Positions 34,257-45,907 of a stretch of DNA of 64,000 bases are shown here, one piece after another; position 1 is the stretch's first letter; every line of letters begins with the position of its first letter. The stretch spans positions 294,030 through 358,029 of the forward strand of contig JALJCO010001235.1 in NCBI GenBank assembly GCA_023101725.1. Direction: 5' to 3'. The notes beneath the pieces are model-generated. The model made no database searches, was not told the origin of the DNA, and saw only the letters and a program-made list of their open reading frames with translations. This DNA is from Atherinomorus stipes (taxonomy: Eukaryota; Chordata; Actinopteri; Atheriniformes; Atherinidae). The position numbers were made by a program, and so were the translations under genes.

Positions 34257-34292
34257 GGTTAGGGTTAGGAGAAGGGTCAGGGTTAGGGTTAG
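34257..34292 (+). repeat. Short interstitial telomere-like repeat
   Basis: GGTTAGGGTTAGGAGAAGGG followed by TCAGGGTTAGGGTTAG: five or six TTAGGG-like units, imperfect. Confidence 0.7.
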
Positions 34293-36148
34293 ATTTTAGT
34301 AAGTAACATGAAAAAGAAACTTACGATTGGGACTTCCGGCGTGGATTGGATATATGGCGACGTACTGTGACTGCAGTTGGGTCCCTCTCAAAGTGCGCGC
34401 CTCCAGCATAATAGAGACCGTGTTGGAGCTGCAGACACTTTCATTTGTTCAGCAACTCCTGATCCATGTCCTCATAAACTGGACACTTCTGAGGCTTTGC
34501 ACAGATACTTGTATCATTTTTTATATTTATCATACTTATTTTAAATTATTTTAATTTATTCCGTCCTCCTAATATATCCACCTTCATCTGGCAACTGGCG
34601 TCATATTTCCTTTTTTTCTGTCGTCTCTCACTATTCCCCACGCTGGAAAACCTCAAAACACGCAAAACCTCATTTACTGTATACAGGGGTGTTTCCAACA
34701 CGTTTGCACTCACTGTCATTTGGGCCTTCAGTCTTGGTAAATCACTTGCAAACCGTGGTTCAGCCACGGTTTGCGCAAAATTCCAGATAGCGTGGGCAAA
34801 TTGCTACACGCAAATTTGGATCTTGATAAATCCGACCCTTAGAGCCAGTGTTACAGCAAAACCTGTGACCCGTGAAAATCTGTGATCACAGGGGGCGATA
34901 GTGAGTTCTTTTCTGTATTAGACGATGAGACAGAAGCAGGTCAGAGACAGGTCACCATTGTTGATGAAATACAGTCTTTAGATCTTCAAAACACGTTTAT
35001 AAAAGTTGGGGTTTATTATAATGCTGGTACAGTGAGGTAATACTTTCTGACGGCCACCAGAAATGGTGGCCCAGGTTGTACTGTACCTCTGTCTCGTCGT
35101 CTCAAGCCCTATTCTGATGGGATTATTTCTACATAGGGACCACTTGTAATAAACAAATTACTCGCATCTAACCTTACGGTATTTGCATAGGATACTTTTC
35201 TTCACAGTTAAAGACGTTGGTCTGACGCTGAAACATGCTGGTAAAACGATACAACCCCCCTAGAGTAACATAATTAGGTGGTCACAGATTTTGGTGTAAC
35301 ACCCTCTTAGCCTGGTAGTAGCTGAGAAAGTCCCCCCCACCAAGCCTGGTGTTGAAACCGATCCAGGCGATCTGTTAGCAGCGCCCCCCCCCCCCCCCCA
35401 AAAAAAAAAAGTTGCTGTTAGCAGCCCAGCTATGGTTTGTCTCGGCGATAAGCGGACACTCAGGTTAGTGGGTTTCGTGGGCTTTATTTCCACACACTAA
35501 ACTAAAATATGAATCACAATCAACCCACAGATGGGTTGATGTCTTGAGCCCATCAACACTTCCTGGTGACCAGCAGCCTATCTTCCACAACGCAGGTTAC
35601 GTCACTTTTGACGTAGTTCCCGCATCTCTCTTGTTAGCCTGCTGTGGGCTGTTTCGCTGGGTTTTGTTGTTGCAGTTACAACTACAGCTTAAAAAAACAA
35701 TATAGAAGATTTCTTAAGGGTCCACAGAAACATGATGGGGGACTTCAGGGGGTCAGTGGACAAACTGGTCCAAACTATCCCTAACATTAGACAAACGGCG
35801 GAACACAAGCTAACTTTGTCATTTGTTACTTCAGCCATGAGCTAGCTTAGCTTAGCTTAGCTTAGCTTATGAAGGGTATTTCCCAGAAGTCACATGAAGA
35901 ACCGGAATCACCAGAAATGCTGAAGTTGTTTTTTCTCATCACGTCTGTAAGCTAGCTTTAGACCGCTGACATAAATTAGTTTTTGAGTCAATTATGTTCT
36001 TACATTTAATAACACAGACCCTAGAATATGTTTTATAGACAAAAATACTCCTTTATTAGTTCAAATCGAAAGTTAAATGTCATTGTTCATTAACGGCAAT
36101 TAAAGTAGCTGATAGCCACACAAAACATTAGTTTATCAGGTCAGAGCA
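34293..36148. other. Unassigned DNA with simple repeats
   Basis: About 34700-34830 resembles subterminal Harbinger sequence (CAAATTTGGATCTTGATAAA). 35383-35410 is a C-run followed by an A-run. 35841-35868 is a (GCTTA)n tract. No exon is recognisable. Confidence 0.35.
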
Positions 36149-36207
36149 GGATCCTCCTCCTTCATCATAAATAATTAGATGTTTATGATGAAGATGAAGG
36201 AGGATCC
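36149..36207. repeat. Inverted repeat of about 23-26 bp
   Basis: GGATCCTCCTCCTTCATCAT is mirrored by ATGATGAAG...GAAGGAGGATCC (36184-36207) around a loop of about 10-15 nt, with one 3-nt indel between the arms. Possible hairpin or the core of a short MITE. Confidence 0.6.
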
Positions 36208-36550
36208 TTGTAGACACGTTCAGTTTCTATTATTCAGAGTAAAAGTGTAGTCTTGAAGAACTCATTAGATAAACTGGTTCAGGGACCATCTGAACACCTG
36301 GTTCTGAAACTGGTTGGATCATCTGGAAAACAGGAAACAGATTAGTTGTATTGGAGGGTTTTTATTTATTAAATTAAATTTCACTTCCTGTCTCAGCAGG
36401 AATGTTGCTCAACTTCCGCAGAAATTAATTCAGCATAATTTGTTTCCTGTTTACTGTGTTCATCAGACCTGATGAAGTCAGAGGACGGGTTCTGACAGGT
36501 CCCCATGTCGCGGAGAGTCATTGTCTTATGAACTTGCACCATGTCTGTAT

Positions 36551-36914
36551 AGCCCCTTTCAGACTTGCACTGGAAAGCGGTAATATTGTGAACTCTGTCC
36601 TTTATAACGCTGCATTCAGACTTGCGATCTGCTGTTTCACCTCAGGGAGGTAGTGGACATGTACTGGCTGGACTCCATGTCATAAGAGCGGAAATGTTGT
36701 GGCATGTCGTTTTGGCTTAACGCACAAGGAAATGTTCTAGACAGAGTTGAAGGGAGAGCGGGGCTGTGCTGACTTTTCCGCAACATTTCCTGATGTCCGA
36801 AAGCACCCAGGACGCGAAAAGTCTGCAACGAAGTGGCATGTTTGAAAAGACGAGTCTGTTTAAAGAGCAGATGAACTTTACCGCATGTTCCACAATGCAA
36901 GTCTGAAACCGGCT
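36551..36914. mobile_element. 364-bp MITE with CTTTCAGACTTGCA ends
   Basis: The left end AGCCCCTTTCAGACTTGCAC and the inverted right end GCAAGTCTGAAACCGGCT match. TAT occurs on both sides (36548-36550 and 36915-36917) as a possible 3-bp target duplication, suggesting the PIF/Harbinger group. No coding capacity. Confidence 0.65.
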
Positions 36915-37046
36915 TATGTTGTCCAAAATAAACATGCCTGGCCGTGGGAAAATGACATTTATGTCTGTTTTTTGGTTGTTGTTTTTTTCCTTTCATATAG
37001 GCCTGTATGTGACTGGTGAAACTTCCCCTGTCAAAATAGGGCTTAA

Positions 37047-37159
37047 AGGCGTCATTGAAGATTAATTAATCATAGATTAATCATAGCGTATGGAGTAGTG
37101 AATCTAAATTTTACAGATTATTGCAAAAATTGTTGAAAGAAACATCTTCTATAACGCCT
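37047..37159. mobile_element. 113-bp miniature TTAA element, family D
   Basis: TTAA (37043-37046) precedes AGGCGTCATTGAAGAT. The inverted end ATCTTCTATAACGCCT precedes TTAA (37160-37163). The right two-thirds (from GTATGGAGTAGTGAATC to the end) matches the right end of the larger element 60275-62409, so it is an internally deleted relative. Confidence 0.75.
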
Positions 37160-37267
37160 TTAAAAGACAGTCATACAGAAAAGAACTCACTATCACCCCC
37201 TGGGTCAATGACGTTTAAAGGAGTGATGACATAGCAGTTAAAAATTAGTTTATGTTGTTGGCATTAC

Positions 37268-37435
37268 TGCGAATGTGGCAAGGTACGCAACAGAGGGCCC
37301 GGGCAGGCTTTGAACCCCAGACTCCCCGGTGAAAGTCATGCACGCTGACCATTCAGCCAAAGGGACATCCCTGTGGCCAAGTAGCCAGCGCACATGATCA
37401 GTCGGAGGCATAGTGACAGGACCACACTGTCACAC
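37268..37435 (-). repeat. tRNA-like short interspersed repeat, copy 3 (most complete)
   Basis: On the minus strand: an A-box-like TTTGGCTGAATGGTCAGCG, a B-box-like GGGGTTCAAAGCC, a GGCCACAGGGATGTCCC segment, and an outer end with the small palindrome TGACAGTGTGGTCCTGTCA. Same family as 4481 and 28430. It is about 165 bp and lacks an A-rich tail. Confidence 0.7.
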
Positions 37436-37697
37436 ATACATAAATACTCCAAAGAAAAAAACGGCATTTTTTACAGCGGAGTATTGTTTTGAAACGCCAG
37501 ACCTCACTTCCTCAGTAAAACAGTTGGGTCCGGTGATGATATGGAGCTTTACCCGGAGACCACGTTGACTTCATTTTGATTGGCTACACCTTATTTGGCT
37601 ATGACCTTTTTTGGAGAATCTAGGTCCAGCTGCGGTCGGACTTTGCTAAAGGCTAACTGCTAGCAACATGGGCACTTCAGACAGCGAGCTACGTTTA

Positions 37698-39627
37698 TCA
37701 GGCCCGGTTCTACGAGGGTGCATAAGCATGCATTGCACCCTCAGTTTATGTGTCTGCATGCTCAGTTGGAAAGAGGGACAAGTGCGCGCGCCCGTCAGTG
37801 CACGTCACCCATCTGCGTCCACGCGCAGTTACCTGCATCAGCAAGACGCTGTTTTTTGAGCGTTTCAATGAAAAACACACACACAAAAAAAAAACTCATG
37901 AAAAAAAGGTTTGAAACCCAACATCTGCTGTCTGCGCGCGATGCTGCAGAACGCGGGAGAGCAGAGAGAGAGAGAGAGAAAAGGCGAAAGCAGCAGCGTG
38001 TTGGAAAGAGTGAGACAGATCGCGACTTTTAGAATAAAAAAAACTAAACGCCCAGAAGCCTTTACAGTGCAGACGAGGTGCTGCACTGATGTTTGCTGCT
38101 GATCAGCAATAGAAGGAGATGATAAGGCCTCGTTCGCCAGAGACGAGTGATGACTGACAACGCAGCGCGCGCTCACGCTGCACAAACTGTCAGAAATCAA
38201 GGTGGGCGTGAGGGGATAATCAAAATAGGGGAGTAACTGATGATGGCTGGGAATGTTTGAGAGGTGATGAAGTGATCCATGAATGGATAAAAGACTGATG
38301 AGCCTGTGGGACATCGCGGACACGATGATTTCGGAGATGCTCGTGCATGTGACTTCCTGTCTCTGTTTTCGGATGAGTATTTCTGGAACCTCATCACAAA
38401 TGAAACAGTCATGCTCACTAGTACCGAAACACACCCCAACTCCAGCCAAACTCCAGATTTCATGGCTGGTATGATGTCACCATCCCTGAGATGAAAGCTT
38501 TCATCTCACTGCATTTGTGCATGAGGCTGGTTGAAAACCTGAGATTGAGGACTACTAGGCAGCATTTGGGCCAGTTTACACACCTGGCTTTGGCAAAGTA
38601 ATGACAAGGAACAGATTTGAGATGACATCATCCTATCTTTCCTCCACTTTGCAAATAAAGGTCATGTTGAGAGTCTATAATAACAAAAAAGAAAAGAAAA
38701 AACATTTTAAAAAAAAGATCATTTTAATGTGATTGTGAAAATCATGTGATTTTCTTTTAAGGGACAAAAAGTATCAGTATACAGGAGATTGAAGGCATCT
38801 CAACTGATGTGCGAATTGAAGCCACAGGGCTTTTGAAGGTCGTTACCGAGCACAATATTGCTGCAATAAAGCATTTTCAAAGACACTTTAAAGATTCTTG
38901 TTTGACTAGTATCATCCCACTTTAAAGATCTCCTTCCACTGAAAACCAGTTTAACTTGCTCCTTCTGAAATACGGAGGGTCACCCCCGGTTACTTACACA
39001 TGCTGCGCCTGCTAGTGGTGCGTTACCTCCACCGGCTGTGTTTCCTCTTCATAGAAACAATACGGAGAAAAGAGCGAATCAAGAAAAGCCTTTCGCTTCT
39101 ACGTCACATTGAAAATGACGTATCCCACGTGGGTTTATATCCGCCCAAAGGGAAGGCAGGTATCCCTCCCTCCGCGCTAGAAATGAAGACAGCACGACTG
39201 TAGCTTCGGAGTTGAGAATCTAATTAGCTAACTGTTTGTTAGCATGGCGGACCAAATTCGTTCGTGTGCTCTGTTACACACACAGAGCCGGGGAAGCTTC
39301 CTTCATACACTGATGGGAGGCAGCCAATCAGACGGAAATTCATGAGAAGGACCCGGAAAAGCCTGCTGTTGGACCACAAGCCTCTCTTCTAGTATACAAA
39401 TACAGCTGGATACAAAGATACCAGAAGGTTTTTTTTTAAACAGAAACGATGCAGAATGCATTCAATAATAATGGAGAACACAGAAATATTAATGAAATGA
39501 CCATGGAAGTAAATCTTTAAATAACGGGAAAATGCATAATTTAGTGTTGAGTAATGTGCCAGGCATGTGCACCCCCTCTGATCTGAGATGCACCCCCTAG
39601 TCATCATTTTCTAGAACCAGCCCTGCT
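37698..39627. mobile_element. Composite region with hAT-type ends (uncertain)
   Basis: The left edge CAGGCCCGGTTCTACGAGGG and the right edge TTTCTAGAACCAGCCCTG are inverted relatives of a common fish hAT terminus. Flanking 8-mers do not match, so the ends may belong to two insertions. A GGTGCAT/ATGCACCCC motif lies inside both ends. The interval also holds a piggyBac transposase fossil and, near 38920, a TTAA-type start (TTAAAGATCTCCTTCCACTG). Confidence 0.35.
38306..38640 (+). pseudogene. piggyBac transposase fragment
   Basis: Two adjacent frames give pieces of the N-terminal part of a PGBD-type transposase: FLSLFSDEYFWNLITNET, then FHGWYDVTIPEMKAFISLHL and CMRLVENLRLRTTR. Their order is as in piggyBac proteins (host-cell transposases that cut at TTAA). 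Stops and frameshifts are frequent and the catalytic aspartates are not preserved. It is the only trace of a TTAA-type transposase in the window, but nothing links it directly to the MITEs here. Confidence 0.6.
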
Positions 39628-39705
39628 GTCAACCAGGAAGTGGAGACACTTCCTTCATGGTCTCAGCAGAGCTGAACTGCTTTCAGACGACTCGTTCAGG
39701 TTTTC

Positions 39706-40069
39706 ATGCTGAACGTGATCATGGATCTTATGATGATGATGATGATGATGATGGTTCTGGTCTCTGTGGAGGCTGAGAAAGTGACGGAGGTCAGAGGAGA
39801 GCTGGGAAAAGATGTGACTTTAACCTGCAGCATCAGAGATACAGACATCTACTGGTTCATGATGATCCACCATCATCTTAAAGTAGAGATTGGATGGACT
39901 TCTTCTTCTCTTCCTGAGTATCACTCTCCTGAGTTTGAAATCAAATATTTAATCCTGGAAAACAGAATGATAATTAAAAACATGACAGCAGAGGACAGCA
40001 GGATTTACTTCGGTGGCAAGAAGAGAAGTGGGAACATCGTCTTCATGGACACTTTCCGTCTGGTCTCAG
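39706..40069 (+). CDS. Ig V cassette 3 (leader + V), second cysteine lost
   Basis: Open from ATG 39706 to donor GTGAGT (40070), phase 1. The leader has eight Met in a row from an (ATG)n tract. The V domain has Cys 41, Trp 50 (DIYWFMMIH), glycosylation site NMT and the F-strand AEDSRIYFGG, where Gly 103 replaces the expected cysteine (TGT to GGT). Without it the canonical V disulfide cannot form. Downstream transmembrane exons are not seen; the ERV array begins about 430 bp after the exon. Either a decaying copy or an unusual V domain. Confidence 0.6.
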
Positions 40070-40497
40070 GTGAGTTCTGCAGGTTTCAGGTCTTGAAACT
40101 TCAGGATGTTCTGGTCCTGCTGAGTAAAAACTGGTTTCCATCTGAACTCTGATCTCACTGAGCTGAATCTTCTAACATCAGAACCTCCTTCATCTTTCAT
40201 GTCTAAACTCAGTTTAGATGAAGATCAACAGCAGAAGCAGCAGCTTTATGTTTAAGATAAGATGATGATGTCAGAAATCCAAAGTCTTCATATCAGTCAG
40301 ACATGTCCAAGTTAAAATTAAAATGTGACCTGATGATTTTGTGGTAAATGGCACCGGCAGCCTCTGTTTGTACCGCCTACATGTCATGTAAATAACTGCC
40401 GTCACTAGTTCATCATTTAAAAAAAAAAAGAAGATTATGGTATATTATGGGTATTAAATATGGAATTTGGAAAAATAATCGAACTGCAATGGCTCTT
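40070..40497. other. Intron remnant up to the ERV array
   Basis: 40180-40260 is shared with the intron after the cassette at 31.6 kb. The homology to ERV units begins abruptly at about 40498 (CAGGTCCTCTGCTGGTTTGT). Confidence 0.5.
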
Positions 40498-43221
40498 CAG
40501 GTCCTCTGCTGGTTTGTACCTGTGGTTTAAAGTTGGCCACACCTCCGCGTCTTGGTTCTGCAGCGTTGTTGGGCTTGGTTGTGCTGGACAGAATCTGCAA
40601 CATGATCCACATTTTGATCAGCTGGCACTGTAAAATGCCTACAGTGACATTCAGTCTGTCTTTGGCTGGAAGAGGAAAAGTCTTTCTCTCTGTGTCTGGG
40701 TATGGTCAGTGAGATGTGACCATCTGTGTTGCATTGCTGTGTGCTGTGTTGTTGTAAGCATCTGTGTTGTTCCACTAATAAGAATAAGATAGGACAGAGA
40801 GAAGTTTGTGTGTCATCTGTTATCTGTAGCCAAGCAAGATCTTCATTGCATGAGCGTGCACGTGAAAACATGTGGGTAAGTGGTGTACAGTAGATGTATG
40901 TGTGTTATCTGTAAGGGAGCGTGTGTGTGGCTTATCACCACCTGTGACCTTGTGTCAGAGGCTGTGTCTTGGAAACCTGCTACTTGTAAAAAGATTCATT
41001 CTAGTGCTTGCTGCTTCTTTTTGATGTAAAGCTTTCTGATTTTCTGCATGTTCTCTGCCATGTTTCTGAAATAATTCCAAAATTTGTATGTCTCTTTTCA
41101 ATTTCTCTCTGCATTTCTGTTTTTTGGCTGCTGTAATTCCAGTTATGGGCGTGTTTTTAATGACTATTTTCATTTCTGCACAGACGCATCGGTCGAACGT
41201 ACCATTTTTTTTTTTTTTCCAATAGGTGGCGCTGTTTTTTGTTCTCATCCACCTAGTGAAGAATTTTGTAATTTCATATTTCAACAATGGAAATTTACTG
41301 GTTAGAATTTCTACTGCTGTGTCATTTGGTCGATATTTTGTTCATTTTTGCTTTATCGGAGTCTGCCATTTTGTCAACCTCGAACACCGGAGAGCCACTC
41401 TGACACAGAAAATTGTTTTTCTGCTAGACAAAATATCTGTCCAGTACTCGACATCAACAAAATACACACTCTGTCCCTCTCTTCCTCCCCCGAGAATTTA
41501 TACAGGAAGAAAGATAAAGGTGGAAAAAATTCTTATGGCTGTAGCACTGTCCCGTGGAAAAACTTTACACAGACTTTTTCTTTACTTTTACTTTAAAATC
41601 TGAAAAAGAATCTAACAATCTAAAAAATCTAAACACAATTCTAAAAATTTTACTTTCAACTTTACTTATTCTTTTAAGCAAAATTTATTTATTTATTTTT
41701 CCCAGCACTTGCACAAATTTCACCCAGAGTTTTTCTTACTTTGTTCATATAACATTGACTTTTCTTAACAATTGACCAACCCAAATGTTTCAGAAACTCC
41801 AGTTATTTTTTACTTTTATTTAAGATGGTTCTGTCAGGCACAGTCTCTTCCTTTACTGAAACATTATAAACATTTTCATATGATTTTTTTGGGATTAACA
41901 CAAACTTCATTGCACCTTACTTTAACTATTCTCTTTATTTTATTTCTCCATGTGAAATGTTTCCTCCATCAGCTTTTTGATACCGAAATTAACGCTACTT
42001 ATTAACTCCGTCATCAGACCGAAACTTTAAATTTACATGCGTCCACAAACACCATCCATACGCAAGCTTTTAACTCATGAGTATACGTATAAATTTGTGT
42101 TCCTACAAACATGCAAATTTAAATTAAAAGTTTTTTTCAACGTTTTATCAAAAACAAAAAAAAATTTCCCTAATGCCCAAATATTTTTTCTCAATGTTTT
42201 TATGTAAAACAACTGACTTTTCCGGAGGCCGGATGCCCAATTTCTTCACTCAATGCTTTTTTTCTTTAGCAACAAACTTTCCCTGATGCCCAATTATTTT
42301 TCCTCAATGTTTTTATGTAAAACAACTGACTTTTCCGGAGGCCGGATGCCCAATTTCTTCACTCAATGCTTTTTTTCTTAAGCAACAAACTTTCCCTGAT
42401 GCCCAATACTTCACTCAATGCTTTTGATTTCTGTTCAATTTGTAGCAATTTGTTACATATAAGTTCACGTGCGCCGATGTGTAATCTTACACCTATCCAC
42501 AACACCATCCATACGTAAACTCTCATGCATTACAAGAACAGTATTGCAACATATAAGTTTAGACAAATGGGACGTCTCCCTAGTAACCTTATATGCATTT
42601 CATTTTGGCAACATGCAAGTTTCGATTAGATCAGAGTCATTTCAAACATGCAAACCACACACCTCACACACGCGATCTCACACGCGGAACTTCAATTCAA
42701 TCCAACATATATTGAGACACCATCCAAACGCAAACCTATGTGTTTTTCATTTTCACAACACACACGTTCACATCTAGACCCGTGTCCCCTCAAACATGCA
42801 GTTGATGATTATTAGGGTCATCACACCCTGTCCTGATTTTCGGACACAGATCACATGGAGTAACACTTCTAAGCACTATGAAAATACCGTATTTTGTTTA
42901 TTTTTGTATTGCTAAACCCCAGGTCTATACCTGTTTTCTTTTGGCTGTGAAGTGTTTTCTTTTAGCTTGAATCTCTGCTCTTCATTGATAGGTAAATATA
43001 TTATCTTTCTTACCGTTTTCCATCCGTATTAAAGATCCGTTACCGACCTCTGATCTCGTCTTCAAAACACTTGGGGGAAAGTTTCGGACCTTCGCGTCGT
43101 AGTCCGTGTGTTTTCCCCTCGGTTCGTAGACAGAAGCAGAAAAAAAAAAAATTCTCAATCCCAGTGTGGGTCGAACAATTAATCCATACCCAGAGGGCAA
43201 AAACCCAACCAGGGGGAATTA
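40498..43221 (-). pseudogene. Truncated third ERV body (leader and gag part)
   Basis: Colinear with the body 1 leader/gag region but ends at 40498, just short of the zinc knuckle. Next to LTR 1 (about 43140-43221) the sequence differs completely from the other two bodies: the tRNA-Trp-like site is replaced by a segment reading CCCTGGTTGGGTTTTTGCCC on the minus strand. Similarity resumes near the GAAGCAGAAAA tract at about 43132. 42172-42405 holds two tandem units of about 115 bp. Confidence 0.7.
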
Positions 43222-43783
43222 TGTCGTAGCGCAACCCTTTTGGTAGCTAATCAGAAGTGCTGTTCATTTAAGAATAATAGAAGAGAACTAATGTTGACTA
43301 TTGCCATCGTACAGACCTTAAGTGTGGATGTCAGCAGCGTGGTGTTTGCAGTCAGGCACCTCGTTGGTCAGCCTGCTAGCAGTGGCTGAGCCAAGATGAT
43401 GCAGCGGTGAAGAATCACAGACGCGTCGCTTGAGGTTACACGTTTATTACAATATAACTGGTCAAATACGGCAAAGGACTGTGTCGTCAGACCCTGTAAG
43501 TGTCTCAGCGGTCAAAACGGAGTCCCCAGGTCCAGCTGTCTGTAGTCCGCGCTCGCTCACGTTCTGAAGGACCCCGTCTTCCTGTTTACTGTGATACTTT
43601 ATAGGACCCTGTCAAAACCCCTCCCCACCTGATATTCAGTCTGGTGTGAGTCGTCTGTGAAAGACACGTCAGCTTGGGATCTAGGTTTATAATTTGTCAT
43701 GTCGCCCTAATTTATCAGTCGTCCTTGTCCTTGTCATAATCTTAACAGTATATATCTATAGAGTCAGACTGTCTGCCACCACA
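43222..43783 (-). repeat. ERV LTR 1 (3' LTR of body 2, 5' LTR of truncated body)
   Basis: 562 bp, TG...CA. More diverged from LTRs 2 and 3 than they are from each other (differences around 43580-43660). TATA and AATAAA are retained. Confidence 0.85.
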
Positions 43784-45907
43784 CTCCCCCCTCAGTGACG
43801 TAATTCACGTCACTCACCCAGTCGAACTAGATATGTGTCATTTACCCAAACCCTCATTAACTAACCAAATCAAATTCAAGTCCCCATAATCAACTTAAAC
43901 ATAAATTTAACCCAAGTCACCCCACCTTAACTGTTACCCTCGTCAGTCTTGACACAGTCCTGTTGCCAACAATCAATTACATATTAAATCAAAAATAGGA
44001 AAGATAGAGAAAGTAGAGGAGGAAAGACAGAAAATCACAAAATCACATCCTAACGTGTAACCTTATAAAAGATTTGTTTACAGGTACGCAAATCGGTATG
44101 CGTTTACAATACAATCATTGTGGACACAATCATGAAGACATTCAACAATCAAAAACAATCAAACAATAATCAAAACAGAATTACTGGCTAATTGATCCTT
44201 AGCTGTAAGAAAATTATATGATTAACACTAATCAATGTGTATGTTATTAACCTTATGATCAACAAATATCAAATTAACTCAAATTCATAATGATTAACAA
44301 ATTCAATGTGTATTCAGTTAATGATTAACAAACCCATAATGATTTACAGATTTAATGTGTAAGCAATTAGCTGATTAACCAAAACATAACGAAAACTCAA
44401 TGTGCATGGAATCTAACTGATTAATAGAACTCAATGTGTCTGAAATTAACTCTATTGATTAACAATTTACTATACCACCTACCAACTCAACATGCACGCA
44501 ACCAATTCCACCACTTAACCAAATCAAAGTGTGTGATTTAACAATACTGATTAATAAAATCAACAGGAACTACTAAAATGTGTGATGCACAAACTGAACT
44601 TTAGTCAAGTACCACTAAATGAAAAATTGATGTGAAATAAAGATGACACAAACTAGAAATGTGTGTGTGAAATTATTCTTAGCTGAAAACAGAAACTTTG
44701 AAATCTTTAACTTTATGTGGAAACACCAATTATCCTCCTGGAATGATTCTTGTAGAAATGCAGCATTTGGATAGTAATTTCTTGGCCCCTTGTCAGTCAT
44801 AGACTGAATTTCCTGTAGCTCGAACAACCACCCCCCTCAGCCACATAATGAGACTATGTTGGCTGAGGAAAGCAGATCCAACATCCAGTGTGCAATAGCA
44901 AAGCAGATTATGCAGAGATTTGTAACTTTATTTTGCAGCTGACATGTTACTGATGTGTCTTCTTGCACCACGACAATGAGGCTCTTTGTAACCTGATGCC
45001 TCAGCTCATCACAGGCACAGGTCAAGGTAACCATCACCACCCATCTCCACAGGTGTCAACCTTCTTCACATTTCTGGACACATTTTGAGCAGTGAACAGC
45101 ACAGTGAGTGATGACGCAGACATCAACAACTCAGCCTCTGTGAGACTCGTTCACCCTCGCCATCCAGGCTGCATCCTTATTTTTGTCGTGGTGAACAACA
45201 TACAGTGTCGGCATGTCAGCTGTTCTGTTGACCAGTTGTGGACTGATTTCCTTCCGGACGGCTTGATTCAGCAGTGATCTGCAAGCAGAAAAAAAGACAA
45301 CAGCTTACCACAGATACACAAATACATGTAATGTAGTTTTTATTTCTAATTGGATTAACGTTACTCCCCGGAGTGAAAAGTTGTTGTTCGTCCAGTTCGG
45401 CTCTCCTCGGCTCTCCTCTGCGTCCTCAGCGTCCTTTCCATTTCCTTCGAAACGGTCCCGAATCTTCTCCTTGGTTATGGTGAACTTTCCTCCTTCCTCT
45501 GTGTGGGTGGAATTTTCTGCAACACTATTACACTTTTCCATTGTCTGATGAAAAAGACTGTAAACAGGTCAAACAGCTATGACCTCTTTACATAAAAAAA
45601 TTCAGTTCTTCTGCAGTTCTGTGTTCTGTGGCTTCAAGCCAAAGAGAGAAACGGCAAAATACTGTCAAAAAATTACAGTTTCTGTTTTCACTTTGATGAC
45701 ATGTTACAGAAATCCACCCGGAGGTTGTAGAAAACTTCTTTTTGGCACAAGCGGTCAACCTGGGGAAAGGCACAAACTTTTCCTGGCTTGCTGGTCAGAC
45801 AGATGTAACATCTTTACAATTGCAGCTCTCCTGAAGAGCATCAGATCATCAGTTCAGTTCAGAGTTTCATGGGCGTGCCCATGTATGGGGACCGCTGAGA
45901 CACAGTA
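43784..45907 (-). other. ERV body 2 3' region
   Basis: Colinear with 51512-53632: polypurine tract (43784-43794), AT-rich diverged tandem repeats (44180-44560), and a minus-strand frame (45305-45541) starting MEKCNSVAENSTHTEEGGKF, shared with body 1 but with a different C-terminus because of indels. No integrase or env. Confidence 0.6.

Noticed and set aside
37290..37375. tRNA gene on the minus strand
   Set aside because: A- and B-box-like motifs exist, but arms do not pair as a functional tRNA and the same sequence recurs as a dispersed repeat.
38760..38900. Coding-like stretch (SISIQEIEGISTDVRIEATG)
   Set aside because: Open and of normal composition, but no family could be recognised and splice sites are absent.
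41226..42777. Plus-strand open frames in ERV leaders, repeated near 48972-50475 and 56703-58247
   Set aside because: They recur only because the ERV bodies are duplicated; the element is transcribed on the minus strand, and the translations look like hydrophobic or His-rich noise.
45305..45541. Small ERV frame (MEKCNSV...) as env or a host-captured gene
   Set aside because: Shared by two units, but the C-terminus changes with indels and there is no signal peptide, glycoprotein pattern or known domain; kept only as an open question in the findings.
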